Assembly (NCBI RefSeq): GCF_001625565.1
Contig: NZ_AUXS01000040.1
Location: 1 to 64,000 of the forward strand
Direction: 5' to 3'
Origin: Pseudoalteromonas luteoviolacea NCIMB 1944
GTDB taxonomy: Bacteria; Pseudomonadota; Gammaproteobacteria; Enterobacterales; Alteromonadaceae
Length of the DNA stretch: 64,000 bases
The notes under the pieces are model-generated. The model did no database searches, was not told the DNA's origin, and was given only the letters and a program-made list of their open reading frames with translations. The translations under genes and the position numbers were made by a program. Of the stretch, positions 27,009 through 36,539 are shown in pieces. Within the stretch, counting starts at the first letter, position 1. Each line of letters begins with the position of its first letter.

Positions 27009-27536
27009 ATGAAAGTACTAGCATTTGCAGCAAGTAACAGCCGTCAATCAATCAACAATGCACTGGTAAAGTATGCGGCGTCACAAATTGAGAACGCAGA
27101 GATAGAAATTTTAGATCTGAATGATTTTGAAATGCCGATTTACAGCATTGACCGAGAAAAAGACAATGGGATCCCAGAGCAGGCCCAGAAATTTTACGAC
27201 AAGATAGGCGCTGCAGATGCAGTTATTGTCTCATTTGCTGAGCATAATGGTTCTTACACAGCAGCGTACAAGAATATATTTGACTGGACCTCTCGTATTG
27301 ACATGAAAGTGTATCAAAATACTCCGATGGTACTTTTGGCAACATCTCCAGGTCCTGGTGGAGCACAAAGTGTGTTAGGTGCCGCGGTGAACTCTGCACC
27401 GTATTTTGCAGCTGATGTAAAAGCGCATTTATCAGTTCCTAGCTTTTTTGATAACTTTGATATGGAAGCGGGTAAATTAACTAATGGCGAAATCAATGAC
27501 GCCTTGAGCAATGCATTAAAACAACTAACAAACTAA
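27009..27536 (+). CDS. NADPH-dependent FMN reductase-like flavoprotein
   Basis: 175 residues from the ATG at 27009 (GGAG 6 bases upstream; the in-frame TTG at 26997 is rejected). It has a flavodoxin-like fold with the FMN phosphate loop AASNSRQSINNAL at the N-terminus and the isoalloxazine-contacting SFAEHNGSYTAAYKNIFDW around residues 72-90. Its size matches the FMN_red/ChrR family of NAD(P)H-dependent quinone, azo or metal reductases. A divergent LysR gene probably regulates it. Confidence 0.88.
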   Translation: MKVLAFAASNSRQSINNALVKYAASQIENAEIEILDLNDFEMPIYSIDREKDNGIPEQAQKFYDKIGAADAVIVSFAEHNGSYTAAYKNIFDWTSRIDMKVYQNTPMVLLATSPGPGGAQSVLGAAVNSAPYFAADVKAHLSVPSFFDNFDMEAGKLTNGEINDALSNALKQLTN

Positions 27537-27567
27537 AATAACAAGTTTGTTCCCAAATATACTGTTT

Positions 27568-27605
27568 TTGCAGCTGCCAGCATCAACGCAGAGCAGCTGC
27601 AATTT
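27568..27605 (+). terminator. Hairpin terminator after FMN reductase
   Basis: TTGCAGCTGC (27568-27577) and GCAGCTGCAA (27593-27602) pair perfectly, followed by TTT. Only a short T-run is present. Confidence 0.5.
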
Positions 27606-27677
27606 ACAGCCACATTTGCAATTTAAGATCATGAGCTTTTCACACTTCGTAAAAAACAGCTTTACAAATTAATAAGA

Positions 27678-27683
27678 TATAAT
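27678..27683 (+). promoter_or_regulatory. -10 box of tRNA-Ala promoter
   Basis: A perfect TATAAT 20 bases before the mature tRNA 5' end. A clear -35 box at standard spacing is not evident. Confidence 0.5.
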
Positions 27684-27703
27684 AGAATCTTAGCGTCTTA
27701 CTT

Positions 27704-27779
<76 letters not shown>

Positions 27780-27858
27780 AATCTTATCCAGCATATTCTT
27801 GCAACAGCATCAAACTGCACAATTTAAATAATGTATCCACCAAAATCGGGGTGAGCGC

Positions 27859-28185
27859 ATGGTTGAAAACAAACAAAGTGTATTTAGAGATATACCCAGA
27901 GATTTATCAGACGAATTTTTCGAAGTCATTGCAAGCAGCGATGATGTAAAAATTGAACGTATTATCTCCAGAGGACATACTTCTCCGCAAACAGGTTGGT
28001 ATGACCAAGCGCAAAATGAGTGGGTAATAGTGCTGCAAGGTGAGGGGCAGCTCACGTTTTCAGATGGTCGAGTTGTAACCTTGGTTGTCGGCGAGCATAT
28101 TAATATTCCGGCGCACTGCAAACATAAAGTAAGCTGGACTAAACCGGATACTGATACTATTTGGTTAGCGGTTTTTTACACCTAG
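27859..28185 (+). CDS. Cupin domain-containing protein
   Basis: 108 residues forming a single cupin barrel: the first motif is around GHTSPQTGWYDQAQNEWVIV, where the usual H-x-H is reduced, and the second is VGEHINIPAHCKHKVSW with the conserved Pro and His residues. GGGGTGAG precedes the ATG. It starts 79 bases after tRNA-Ala. Its last 21 bases overlap the end of the convergent hybrid kinase gene. Function unknown. Confidence 0.8.
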   Translation: MVENKQSVFRDIPRDLSDEFFEVIASSDDVKIERIISRGHTSPQTGWYDQAQNEWVIVLQGEGQLTFSDGRVVTLVVGEHINIPAHCKHKVSWTKPDTDTIWLAVFYT

Positions 28186-30552
28186 CCATTTGCTTAATAC
28201 AGACTCTAGCTTTGCCATTTCAACGGGTTTCGCGACAAAGTCATCCATGCCAGCGCTGTAATACGTCGCGATATCTTCTAAAAACACATTGGCAGTGATC
28301 GCAATGATCACCATTTGACTATACTGGGGGTGCATTCTCAGGTGTTTGGTTGCTTCAATACCATCCATTTTAGGCATATGTATATCCATGAGGATCAGAT
28401 CAAAATAGGTTTGTGCAACTTTTTCTAATACCTGTTGGCCATCTTTTGCTAATACGACACGCAAACCAAACTTTTCCAACATAGCACTGATCACAACCTG
28501 ATTAATTGCATTATCCTCAGCAAGTAAGACCTTCCCACTGAGTTGCATACACTGATCAGTTTTTGCAGCACTATACTCGATTAAGCAACAAGGCTTAAAT
28601 GGCCAAGTAAACGCGAATGTTGCGCCCTCATTTGGTGTGGATTCACAGTATATTATCCCGCCAGCAAGGTTAACTAGCTGCTTGCAAATACTCAACCCAA
28701 GTCCAGTTCCGCCAAAACGCTTTGTGGTACTGTCGTCTTCTTGGCAAAACGGGTCAAAAATTTTATTTTGCTGCTCTTGTTTGATGCCAATACCAGTGTC
28801 TGTAACGGTGAATAACAATTGTGTCGCGTCATTTGGGTTGAGCTGAACCAATATAGATATCTCACCTTGTATAGTAAATTTATAGGCATTGCTCAATAGG
28901 TTGAGCAGTACTTGCTGTAACCTGTGTTTATCACTGACAATTTCAAGAGGCGTATCAGCCACTATGGTGTGTGATAAGGCAATAGGCTTTGACTGAGCCC
29001 TTGACTGCGTAAGGTGTAGTAAATGTGCAATGGTGCTTTTTAGCTCAAAAGGTTCTTCGTATAAATTGATTTGCCCTTGTTCAAGTTTCGAGATATCTAA
29101 TATGTCGTTTATGAGGGTCAATAAGTTACTGCCTGAAACACTGGCCAGCTTAAGGAGGTGTTTTTGTTCTTTGTTGAAGTTTGCCTCTTGTTCTAATAGC
29201 TGGATAGTGCCCAATATACCATTCATGGGCGTGCGGATCTCATGGCTCATGTTGGCTAAGAAGCGGCTTTTTGCAGTAACGGCGAACTCGGCTTCGCGCT
29301 TCGCTTTTTCAAGTGCTTGTGTTCGTTTTTCTACTCTGGACTCTAAATCACTTTCTCGCGCGTAGATGGTGTCACGCATAGTTTCAAATGTACGACTCAA
29401 TTCAGCGATTTCATCATTGCCTTTGGTTTTGATATGAATCTTGTAGTGACCTTTGGCAAGCGATTTTGCAGCATATGTTAAACGTGAAATAGGGCTATAC
29501 AGTCGATATGCTATCCACCAGGCCACAAGCATACTCAATAATGTAGCAAATGTGAGTGTCAGCAGTAACTTCTCTTTAAGGGTTTTCACCGACGCAAAAA
29601 CGACCTGTTCAGGCAAAACTACAGCAAGACTGTAATTGGCAGCACGAATAGGTGCATAAAAGATAAATGCATGTGTCTGACTGTCTATCATTAGTTGTCC
29701 ATGCCCTTCAAGCCCAGCGATCATTTTTATGCCCAGTGCTTTAAGCAAGGGATCTTGTTCTTTGGTGATCCTGTTGACTGTACTGGCTTTTTCGCCAATA
29801 TCATTGAGCACGTAGTTGCCATCCTTATATTGATGCTCAATGGTCTTATTGGCATTCCAGTGGTACATATAAATCCCAGTACTAGACACCAGCATAAATT
29901 TGGCTTGCTCGCCGAACTGTTGTAGTACATGGTTTTTGACATTAACGATGAGGCGGTCGACTTCACGCCAGGGAATACTGCCTCCTAATAAGCCAACGAC
30001 CTTGTCGTCATGGCTTAAAATTGACGCAGCAACAACAATCTGCTTAACGCCTGTGGTGTATGAGATCATGGGTTCAGAAACATATACTCTAGGAAGTTGC
30101 TCAATATTATTATTAATGGTGTATTGCCAGTAGTCTCGCTGTTTAATGGTTTTTATCTTGGCTTGTGGATCTGAATCATCAAAGGTGCGCAACATATTGT
30201 GATACGGATTCCCTCCTTCGGTATTGTGAAAGCTGCCATCCGCACGCCCAACAATAAACTTTTCGTATACTCCGTGGTGTGATTGTTTTTCGGTGTTTAA
30301 GATAGGCTTTATTTGGTTAAAGTCCATCGTTCGAAGAGCTGGTTGGCGCGCTAGGGTTGAAATTTCTGATTTCCGTTGAGAAAAGTAGGCATTAAATAGT
30401 GCGGCCGCACTGAGTACCTCTGATTGCGCTGCTCGAATACTCATTTCTCCCGCTTGACGTGCACTGTGAAGCATCGCAATGAAAAAGATGACAAGCATGG
30501 GCACTAGAGCTGTAATAGCTAACACCAGAGGAAGCCGGGTTTTAAGTTGCAT
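28165..30552 (-). CDS. Hybrid sensor histidine kinase with periplasmic Cache domain and receiver
   Basis: 795 residues. A transmembrane helix (about 8-28), a large periplasmic dCache-like sensor (about 30-325), a second transmembrane helix (about 328-350), HAMP (about 350-402), a coiled coil, HisKA with H in FLANMSHEIRTPMNG, a HATPase domain with DTGIGIK and GGTGLGLSICKQL, and a C-terminal receiver (about 670-790) with phospho-acceptor D in LILMDIHMPKMDG. It probably senses a small extracellular ligand and relays phosphate through an unlinked HPt or regulator. No partner is adjacent. Confidence 0.93.
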   Translation of the reverse strand: MQLKTRLPLVLAITALVPMLVIFFIAMLHSARQAGEMSIRAAQSEVLSAAALFNAYFSQRKSEISTLARQPALRTMDFNQIKPILNTEKQSHHGVYEKFIVGRADGSFHNTEGGNPYHNMLRTFDDSDPQAKIKTIKQRDYWQYTINNNIEQLPRVYVSEPMISYTTGVKQIVVAASILSHDDKVVGLLGGSIPWREVDRLIVNVKNHVLQQFGEQAKFMLVSSTGIYMYHWNANKTIEHQYKDGNYVLNDIGEKASTVNRITKEQDPLLKALGIKMIAGLEGHGQLMIDSQTHAFIFYAPIRAANYSLAVVLPEQVVFASVKTLKEKLLLTLTFATLLSMLVAWWIAYRLYSPISRLTYAAKSLAKGHYKIHIKTKGNDEIAELSRTFETMRDTIYARESDLESRVEKRTQALEKAKREAEFAVTAKSRFLANMSHEIRTPMNGILGTIQLLEQEANFNKEQKHLLKLASVSGSNLLTLINDILDISKLEQGQINLYEEPFELKSTIAHLLHLTQSRAQSKPIALSHTIVADTPLEIVSDKHRLQQVLLNLLSNAYKFTIQGEISILVQLNPNDATQLLFTVTDTGIGIKQEQQNKIFDPFCQEDDSTTKRFGGTGLGLSICKQLVNLAGGIIYCESTPNEGATFAFTWPFKPCCLIEYSAAKTDQCMQLSGKVLLAEDNAINQVVISAMLEKFGLRVVLAKDGQQVLEKVAQTYFDLILMDIHMPKMDGIEATKHLRMHPQYSQMVIIAITANVFLEDIATYYSAGMDDFVAKPVEMAKLESVLSKWLGVKNR

Positions 30553-30866
30553 AGGCGCAGCAGGGCTGTTTATTTAACTCTTATTTTAGTCAAGAATTAG
30601 TTGGTGCGAGGGCTAAAGTCAGTTTAGGGATGAACGAAATTAATAACACATTTAAATTCAGTTGCTTAAGGTGATTCTTAAAAGTTTAAAAATACCCGTG
30701 TTAATATTTGTTATTCTAAATCAAAAAAATTTTGCATTTAGGGTGTTAATGTATGTATGAACGCTTGATGCAATAAAAATGATGAATAAAACAAAGTGTC
30801 GGCGTAAATCTATGAACCTGATATATGAGTTTGCTGGATTAAAGGTGTTGCAGTGAGCATCATGTT
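30553..30866. other. Intergenic region
   Basis: 314 AT-rich bases between the hybrid kinase and the DUF3293 gene, both on the minus strand. It should hold the kinase promoter. No distinct repeat or gene is seen. Confidence 0.4.
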
Positions 30867-31334
30867 TCACAAAAGGGCTATGTTTTTGCTAGGTAGCGTA
30901 ACCCGACGTAATCGTGAGGTGATCAAATCATTAAAAGTGTAAAACTGTGTCAAATTATGGCTATTGTATAAAGTGATTTTACCATCAACTAGGTAATAAA
31001 AAGCGCGTTGGTTATAGCGCTTGGAAATAGATTGTGCAAGTGTTAGTGGGAGGTCTAGACAAATACTCAACTCGCGATAAGACATGTCATGATTACCACC
31101 ATATAGATATTTAACTGATGACGGTAACCGAGACAATAACGCAATATATTTTTGTTGTAAGCTGGTATTCTTCTTCCGACTTAACCGATGACCATGCGTA
31201 TTCCATACGCTTATAATTGCACCATTTTTATAATGGTGAACTGGCATTAGAGGATAGAAGTACACCTCTTTATACAGCTGCCATATATTTTCTGAAATAT
31301 GCTGATTTTTGGCATCGGCAGTTATATTAATCAT
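30867..31334 (-). CDS. DUF3293-like protein
   Basis: 155 residues from the ATG at 31334; a GTG at 31388 would add 18 residues but the recognisable domain starts only at ISENIWQLYKEVYF. Conserved DUF3293 features are IISVWNTHG, NTSLQQKYIALLSRL, GGNHDMSYRELS and the C-terminal SISKRYNQRAFYYLVDG. Such proteins are small and cytoplasmic with no known biochemical role. The ribosome site is weak at both starts. Confidence 0.7.
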   Translation of the reverse strand: MINITADAKNQHISENIWQLYKEVYFYPLMPVHHYKNGAIISVWNTHGHRLSRKKNTSLQQKYIALLSRLPSSVKYLYGGNHDMSYRELSICLDLPLTLAQSISKRYNQRAFYYLVDGKITLYNSHNLTQFYTFNDLITSRLRRVTLPSKNIALL

Positions 31335-31591
31335 CGTGATTATTCTTGATTTTTGGAATATTCCATTTATTTTAACTGTGTCACTCACTATTGCCAGAGT
31401 TTGAAACTACAGAGCAAGAACTAAGAAAAATAACAAAGTAAATTTTTCTAGCCTTGACAGGTAAGTAACCTCAATCAATTTAATTACTTAAATCTACACT
31501 GTAACTTCTACGAAAGTAATTGCCCTTTACTTCACACCAGTTTCACATCCACTCCTTTATTGTGATACTTCCAACCAAAAGGAGAGTCGTT

Positions 31592-32698
31592 ATGAAAAGC
31601 CTCGTTATGCTAACCAGTATTGCACTTTTTAGTTCAGTCGTCGCTGCAAAAGATAGTACTAATGTATTAGTTGTGATCAGTAGCTACGGTGAAGTAAATC
31701 AAAACCAAGAACTTGTAAAGCCAGGATACGAGTTTGGTGAATTAAGCAAAGCGTATCATGTATTTAAACGCCATGGTATTCAAGTGACCATTGCTTCTCC
31801 GTCAGGTGGTAAACCTGTCGCGGACGAATATGATAAGTCAGCAATTTATAACCAAAAATTCCTGAACGATGAGGCCGCTTTAGCGTCTTTGACAAACAGC
31901 TATAAACTGGCAGATATTGATGCCAGTAAATTTGATGGCATATTTGTTGTTGGTGGTAAGGGCCCTATGTTCGACTTACATCAACATGAGCCGCTAAAGC
32001 AAACTATCTCAAAAATTTATGAAAATAGTGGTGTGGTTGCTGGCGTGTGCCATGGGCCAGCGGCTTTTGTTGACGTAAAATTGAGTGATGGGCGTTACTT
32101 GGTAGCAGGTAAGCGAGTGAATGGATTTACCAATGCGGAAGAACATGCATTTGGCTCTAAGTGGTTAAAAGATTTCCCATTTTTATTGCAAGACAAACTA
32201 GAAGAGCGCGGTGCAAAATTCGAACAAGATGGCGTGATGTTAAACCAAGTCACTGTCGACGGCCGACTGATCACAGGCCAAAATCCATTTTCAACCGTGG
32301 ATACCGCTCGTGCAATGGTGACAGCTATGGGCGTTGAGCTATTGTCCGCTCAGCCCTATCAAGATGATGCCAGTGTTAAATTATATGAGCTATTTTTAAG
32401 AGACCAAGATACTGCTATCCAAAAGTTGGAAGCGACGCCGGCACTTTATGATATGCAAATGCTTGCCATGCTAAGTGTTTTTCAAATTAAACACGCTACG
32501 ACAGAGTATCAAGTTGATGCCAGTGCGCAGCTATTAGAGTATGTGTTACCTAAGTTTTCACATCCCGTTTTAGCAGTCACACTTGCTCAAGCCTATGTGC
32601 GTATGAATCAGTCAGATAAAGCACTGGAGGTTTTGCAAACAAGCGCGAAACAGTTTCCTGAAAACGAAAAAATCAAATCGTTTATAGCATCTCTTTAG
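31592..32698 (+). CDS. Exported DJ-1/PfpI family protein with C-terminal helical repeat
   Basis: 368 residues from the ATG at 31592 (AAAAGGAG before it; signal peptide LTSIALFSSVVAAK). Residues about 22-245 form the DJ-1/PfpI class I glutamine-amidotransferase-like fold, close to Hsp31-type members: YEFGELSKAYHVFKRHG, VVGGKGPMFDLH and the nucleophile elbow AGVCHGPAAF with Cys. The last about 110 residues look like TPR helices (ALEVLQTSAKQFPENEKIK). Family members include glyoxalases and chaperones; an exported form fused to a helical tail is less usual. Confidence 0.85.
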   Translation: MKSLVMLTSIALFSSVVAAKDSTNVLVVISSYGEVNQNQELVKPGYEFGELSKAYHVFKRHGIQVTIASPSGGKPVADEYDKSAIYNQKFLNDEAALASLTNSYKLADIDASKFDGIFVVGGKGPMFDLHQHEPLKQTISKIYENSGVVAGVCHGPAAFVDVKLSDGRYLVAGKRVNGFTNAEEHAFGSKWLKDFPFLLQDKLEERGAKFEQDGVMLNQVTVDGRLITGQNPFSTVDTARAMVTAMGVELLSAQPYQDDASVKLYELFLRDQDTAIQKLEATPALYDMQMLAMLSVFQIKHATTEYQVDASAQLLEYVLPKFSHPVLAVTLAQAYVRMNQSDKALEVLQTSAKQFPENEKIKSFIASL

Positions 32699-33055
32699 CG
32701 AATTATGAGGGCCTAGAAATAGGCCCTTTCGAGTCAAAATTAAGAAAAAAATACTACATCATGAATTTTACTAATGTGGATAAAAAAAGCCTAAATAATT
32801 GACTGTCATGAATACTGAAATAAACGGCAATTTTATAAAATAAAGCGAAGGTTTTTTGTTCTCATATGTGTTTTTTTTGTATAAAACTTGTGTATCAATG
32901 GTTGACTGTTAAGGTTTTTTGTCTCTTTTGTGGTCAATTGGGTAATATGTTTCTATTAACAAAAGTCATGTGAAAATATGACTTAGTTAATACCAATTTA
33001 CTGCCTAGAGCGATAAAATATAAGGGCTTTTAAAGTCATATATAAAGGAAGTATA
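32699..33055. other. AT-rich intergenic region with terminator
   Basis: 357 bases. A terminator stem lies at 32708-32727 (listed separately); the rest is very AT-rich with no gene visible and includes the promoter of the winged-helix gene. Confidence 0.4.
32707..32729 (+). terminator. Intrinsic terminator
   Basis: AGGGCCT and AGGCCCT form a 7-bp stem with a 6-base loop, extended by G-T and followed by TTTC. Confidence 0.65.
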
Positions 33056-33481
33056 TTGTTGATCATGAATTTAAGTGATAAAGAAAATACTGACTTTACC
33101 TTTGCGGTATTTGGTCATTATGCACTGAATAAAAGGAAACGTTCGTTAACATTCTGCGGTGAAAGGGTTAAAGTTGAACCCCTGATCTACGACTTGTTAG
33201 TTTACTTTATTCAGCACAGAGATCGCGTGATTAGCCGCGATGAATTGTGTCGAGAAATCTGGCAACAAGAGTATGTTGACAACAACGCGATAAATCGTGC
33301 TGTGTCAGAACTACGTCGCAGTATTTCAAAACATAATTTAGAAGGTGAAGTAATCAGAACCCATTATAAAAAAGGGTATAGCTTTAACTTAAACGTGAAG
33401 TTAGACCCCCGTCCTGGCCTATTTCAATGGCTAACACGACTGTTTAATCAGTCCCCGATGAGAAAAGGAAAGTTAACATAA
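33056..33481 (+). CDS. Stand-alone winged-helix (OmpR/CadC-type) DNA-binding protein
   Basis: 141 residues if translation starts at TTG 33056; an ATG lies at 33065 but the ribosome site AAGGAAG (33045-33051) is better placed for TTG 33056 or 33059. Residues about 20-110 form a trans_reg_C winged helix (VISRDELCREIWQQEYVDNN; NRAVSELRRSI; THYKKGYSFNL). There is no receiver domain and no transmembrane helix. It may be a truncated CadC-like or autonomous regulator. A receiver-type response regulator gene follows 283 bases later. Confidence 0.75.
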   Translation: MLIMNLSDKENTDFTFAVFGHYALNKRKRSLTFCGERVKVEPLIYDLLVYFIQHRDRVISRDELCREIWQQEYVDNNAINRAVSELRRSISKHNLEGEVIRTHYKKGYSFNLNVKLDPRPGLFQWLTRLFNQSPMRKGKLT

Positions 33482-33764
33482 ATAAGCACCAAGTTACGAG
33501 AAAACAGAGCTAAATGTTCTTAATTTTAAAAATAAGTATAAAAAAATTCATGTTTCGTGCTTAAGTTAATTGATGAGGGTCATAACTCATTTTTACTGTC
33601 CACTTGGTGCCCACTTTTTCTTAAGGTGGCGCAAGTATTCATGCTTGGTAAAATCGATAGAGCGGCTCATACGCACTTTTTACCAAGCCCCCTGCTATTT
33701 CACAATCATTTCACAGATCAGCATGATAAGCTGTGTGCAATAACCCAATTTATACGGTATTAAC

Positions 33765-34475
33765 ATGGAAAAACACTCGTCTATGCGCAAAATGGATATG
33801 CAATTTAAAGTACTGGTGGTTGAGGATAATCTCGAAATCAGTCGCAATATCGCAGAGTATTTTGAGCCACGTGGATTAGTCTTGGACTTTGCTTACGATG
33901 GTAAGCAAGGCGTAGATCTGGCATTACAGAACTACTATGACTGCATTATTCTCGATATCATGCTGCCAGAAATGGATGGATTGGCGGTGTGTAATATTTT
34001 GCGAAATAAAGCCAGTCGGCATATTCCTATTATTATGTTGACTGCACGTGATGCGCTGGATGATAAGTTAGCCGGATTTGAAACAGGTGCTGATGACTAT
34101 TTAACCAAGCCATTTGCCTTGGAGGAGTTATTTGTAAGGTGCTTGGCGCTTGCTAAGCGCCATTTGCTTAACTGTGAAAAAACTCTACAGCTTGGTGACT
34201 TAAGTCTCAATGCCCAAACTCAGCAAGTGAAGCGAGGCGGTCAAGAGATTATCTTGCAGCCGATCCCACTTAAGATTTTGCAGCTTTTAATGGAGCACCA
34301 CCCAAGACCCCTGAGTCGTAGTGAACTCAGTGACAAAATTTGGGGAGATGATCCAACTGACTCAGATGCGCTGCGCTCACATGTTTATCAACTTAGAAAA
34401 GCGATCGATAAGCCATTTGATACTGCGATCATTAAAACGATTCACAGTGTTGGCCTAGCCTTGGATATAGCATAA
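33765..34475 (+). CDS. OmpR family response regulator
   Basis: 236 residues: a receiver (about 12-125) with acidic pocket VVEDN, phospho-acceptor D in CIILDIMLPEMDG, Thr in IIMLTARD and Lys in YLTKPF; then an OmpR-type winged helix (about 140-232). The ATG has no strong ribosome site and alternative ATGs lie 18 and 27 bases downstream. It is followed after 4 bases by its probable cognate kinase. Confidence 0.92.
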   Translation: MEKHSSMRKMDMQFKVLVVEDNLEISRNIAEYFEPRGLVLDFAYDGKQGVDLALQNYYDCIILDIMLPEMDGLAVCNILRNKASRHIPIIMLTARDALDDKLAGFETGADDYLTKPFALEELFVRCLALAKRHLLNCEKTLQLGDLSLNAQTQQVKRGGQEIILQPIPLKILQLLMEHHPRPLSRSELSDKIWGDDPTDSDALRSHVYQLRKAIDKPFDTAIIKTIHSVGLALDIA

Positions 34476-34479
34476 TCTT

Positions 34480-35733
34480 ATGAAAGCTCGTCAATTACGC
34501 ACTAGAATCATTGCCTATTTTGTTGGCATATCAGTATTTATCAGTTTTTTGTTTGGATTCGTCTGTTTTCTTTTTGCATATACAATCGAGGATCACCTAT
34601 TTAATGTATTGCTCAAAGATGAAGCCGCATATGTCTCCAAGCAGTTGAACTTAGGCAATACACCTCAACCTCGACTTGATTTTATTCAATATTTGGAGCA
34701 TAAGCAGCAATTGCCCTCGTTTATAAAAGAGGCATTGATCGAGGAGCCACGCGCTGTTGAATTTGCCTCAATAGACGATAAGCACTATCACCTAATGTGG
34801 TTAGATAAAGGCGTTTTACTGGCCGAGGTCAGTGAGCAGCTGGTAGTGAGAAAAATAAAAATGGGCATGTTTAACTTCTTGCTGGTGGCGCTCGTAATCG
34901 TGTTGATTGTTGCCATATTGCTGGCCTATTTGTCACTTGCCATGGCTAAGAAGCTGCTTAAACCCCTCGATCGGTTGGTTGATATTGTTGCGCAGGCACC
35001 CGTTGAAAAGCTGCCACAGAATTTTTCCAATCAATTCGTGAATGATGAGATAGGCGGTTTTGCACGTACGCTTGAACAGGCTCTGGATCGAATTCGTCAA
35101 TTTATTGATAGAGAGCAAGCATTTACCAGAGATGCGTCACATGAGCTGCGTACTCCCATTGCGGTCACACAAGGGGCGCTGACCTTGCTACAGCAAGAAG
35201 CATTGAATGATAAACAACAAGCCTTGGTAGAGCGAGCTGTATCTGCACAGGCGCAAATGGCGCAAAGCGTTGAAACCTTGTTAGCATTAGCCAGAGAAGA
35301 GACGATTAACCAAACAGAAGTAAAGTTACTTCCCTTGGTTGAAAGCTGTGTCTTGCAACAAGCCCATAAAATTGACAGTAAAGATATTTCGGTAGAGATT
35401 GACGTACCAAGTAGTGCAACCATTGCGCTTGGTGAAAGTGCTTTAAACTTGATATTAAGCAACCTGATTGGAAATGCATTTTCCCATGTAGAAAAAGGCA
35501 CGGTTACGGTGCGCTTTTCCAACAATACCTTGAGTATTATTGATACAGGTCAGGGGATCCCGAGTGACATACAAGGGCGAATTTTTGAATCGGGGATAAA
35601 GGGTGATTCGAGCACTGGGCTAGGTATGGGCTTATCGATTGTTTTCAGGTTGTGTCAGAGGTTGGATATTCACTTGTCGCTAGATAGCAGCGAACAGGGA
35701 AGTGCATTCCACCTCACCTGCCCAAAAAATTAG
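34480..35733 (+). CDS. Sensor histidine kinase, OmpR-partner type
   Basis: 417 residues: two transmembrane helices (about 10-32 and 132-155) flanking a periplasmic domain of about 100 residues, HAMP (about 157-208), HisKA with H in FTRDASHELRTPIAV, and a HATPase with IIDTGQGIP and GLGMGLSIVFRL. The gene starts 4 bases after the regulator. This pair probably forms a complete two-component system; the signal is unknown. Confidence 0.93.
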   Translation: MKARQLRTRIIAYFVGISVFISFLFGFVCFLFAYTIEDHLFNVLLKDEAAYVSKQLNLGNTPQPRLDFIQYLEHKQQLPSFIKEALIEEPRAVEFASIDDKHYHLMWLDKGVLLAEVSEQLVVRKIKMGMFNFLLVALVIVLIVAILLAYLSLAMAKKLLKPLDRLVDIVAQAPVEKLPQNFSNQFVNDEIGGFARTLEQALDRIRQFIDREQAFTRDASHELRTPIAVTQGALTLLQQEALNDKQQALVERAVSAQAQMAQSVETLLALAREETINQTEVKLLPLVESCVLQQAHKIDSKDISVEIDVPSSATIALGESALNLILSNLIGNAFSHVEKGTVTVRFSNNTLSIIDTGQGIPSDIQGRIFESGIKGDSSTGLGMGLSIVFRLCQRLDIHLSLDSSEQGSAFHLTCPKN

Positions 35734-35734
35734 A

Positions 35735-35760
35735 AGCTTGAGGCCTGTGCCTCAAGTTTC
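35735..35760 (+). terminator. Terminator between kinase and lipoprotein genes
   Basis: CTTGAGGC, CTGT, GCCTCAAG then TTT (35737-35759). It lies between convergent genes. Confidence 0.65.
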
Positions 35761-35777
35761 AGCCTTTGCTTACCCAG

Positions 35778-36398
35778 TTATAGTTTTACAGATGTAGGCT
35801 GCTTAACTAAGCCCTTATCGAGGAGCTCTTGTGTAATTCGTTCTGATAGCATCGATGCGATGGTCTTGTTGTGATCTCGAATGGTTTTCTGCGCTTTTAC
35901 AACTCCTGTTGCTGTCATGGCTTTATTTTGATCCCCTTTGTCGAACAAAGTAATTTGAAACTTGTCGGTCAGGTGTACTGTGGTATACGACGTATAGTTA
36001 GTAGAGGGGGTGCCTACTGATGAGTAAGAAGGTGTTGTCGAGTTGGCGTTGAAAGCATGTGAGGTTTGGCTTTCTTGTGATAGTAGCTCTATTTGTAATC
36101 GCGCTTGTGCACCTGTTTTTGCAAACGCTTGTTGCCAAGTATGCTGATTGAACTCTCGTGTTGGGGGGAAGACGTCGATTGCTTTGACACACTTAACTGA
36201 ACTGAGTTTGAGGTTGATTTGTTTACAAACTCTGTCCTCAATGAGTGTTTTCATGGTTAAGTCAGTAAGTGCAGCGTCAACCATTAAACTTGAATATTGG
36301 GTGGCTTTAAATTTCGGATCAACATAACTTTGCATGTCAACTGATGCACAGCCTGATAAGGTCGCGACGACCAGCGCAGTTACACAATACTTCTTCAT
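35778..36398 (-). CDS. Predicted lipoprotein
   Basis: 206 residues from the ATG at 36398, chosen for AAGGAA upstream and because it begins a lipoprotein signal (VVATLSGCAS) with lipobox LSGC. The mature part is about 185 residues with a Ser/Thr-rich segment in the middle (SNTTPSY-like, about 125-150) and a helical C-terminus. I do not recognise the family. It ends convergently with the histidine kinase. Confidence 0.8.
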   Translation of the reverse strand: MKKYCVTALVVATLSGCASVDMQSYVDPKFKATQYSSLMVDAALTDLTMKTLIEDRVCKQINLKLSSVKCVKAIDVFPPTREFNQHTWQQAFAKTGAQARLQIELLSQESQTSHAFNANSTTPSYSSVGTPSTNYTSYTTVHLTDKFQITLFDKGDQNKAMTATGVVKAQKTIRDHNKTIASMLSERITQELLDKGLVKQPTSVKL

Positions 36399-36487
36399 TT
36401 TAATTTCCTTAATTATATAGCGTTTCCATAAAGGGGAGTGAATTTTGACTTTCAGATGGGTCATTTAACACTAAAATCACGACTAAA

Positions 36488-36515
36488 TTGTACCCAAAAG
36501 CGCAATTGGGTACAA
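36488..36515 (-). terminator. Terminator of tesA-like gene
   Basis: TTGTACCCA and TGGGTACAA form 9-bp perfect arms around 10 bases, downstream of the minus-strand esterase gene, with TTTAG following on that strand. Confidence 0.6.
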
Positions 36516-36539
36516 CGGTATATCTGTTAATTCAGCCTG

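Noticed and set aside
29030..29365. 111-codon ORF antisense to the hybrid kinase
   Set aside because: The kinase frame has complete HisKA, HATPase and receiver motifs; the antisense product has none.
35097..35525. 142-codon ORF antisense to the OmpR-partner kinase
   Set aside because: Cys- and Ser-rich low-complexity translation, antisense to a clear HisKA/HATPase domain.
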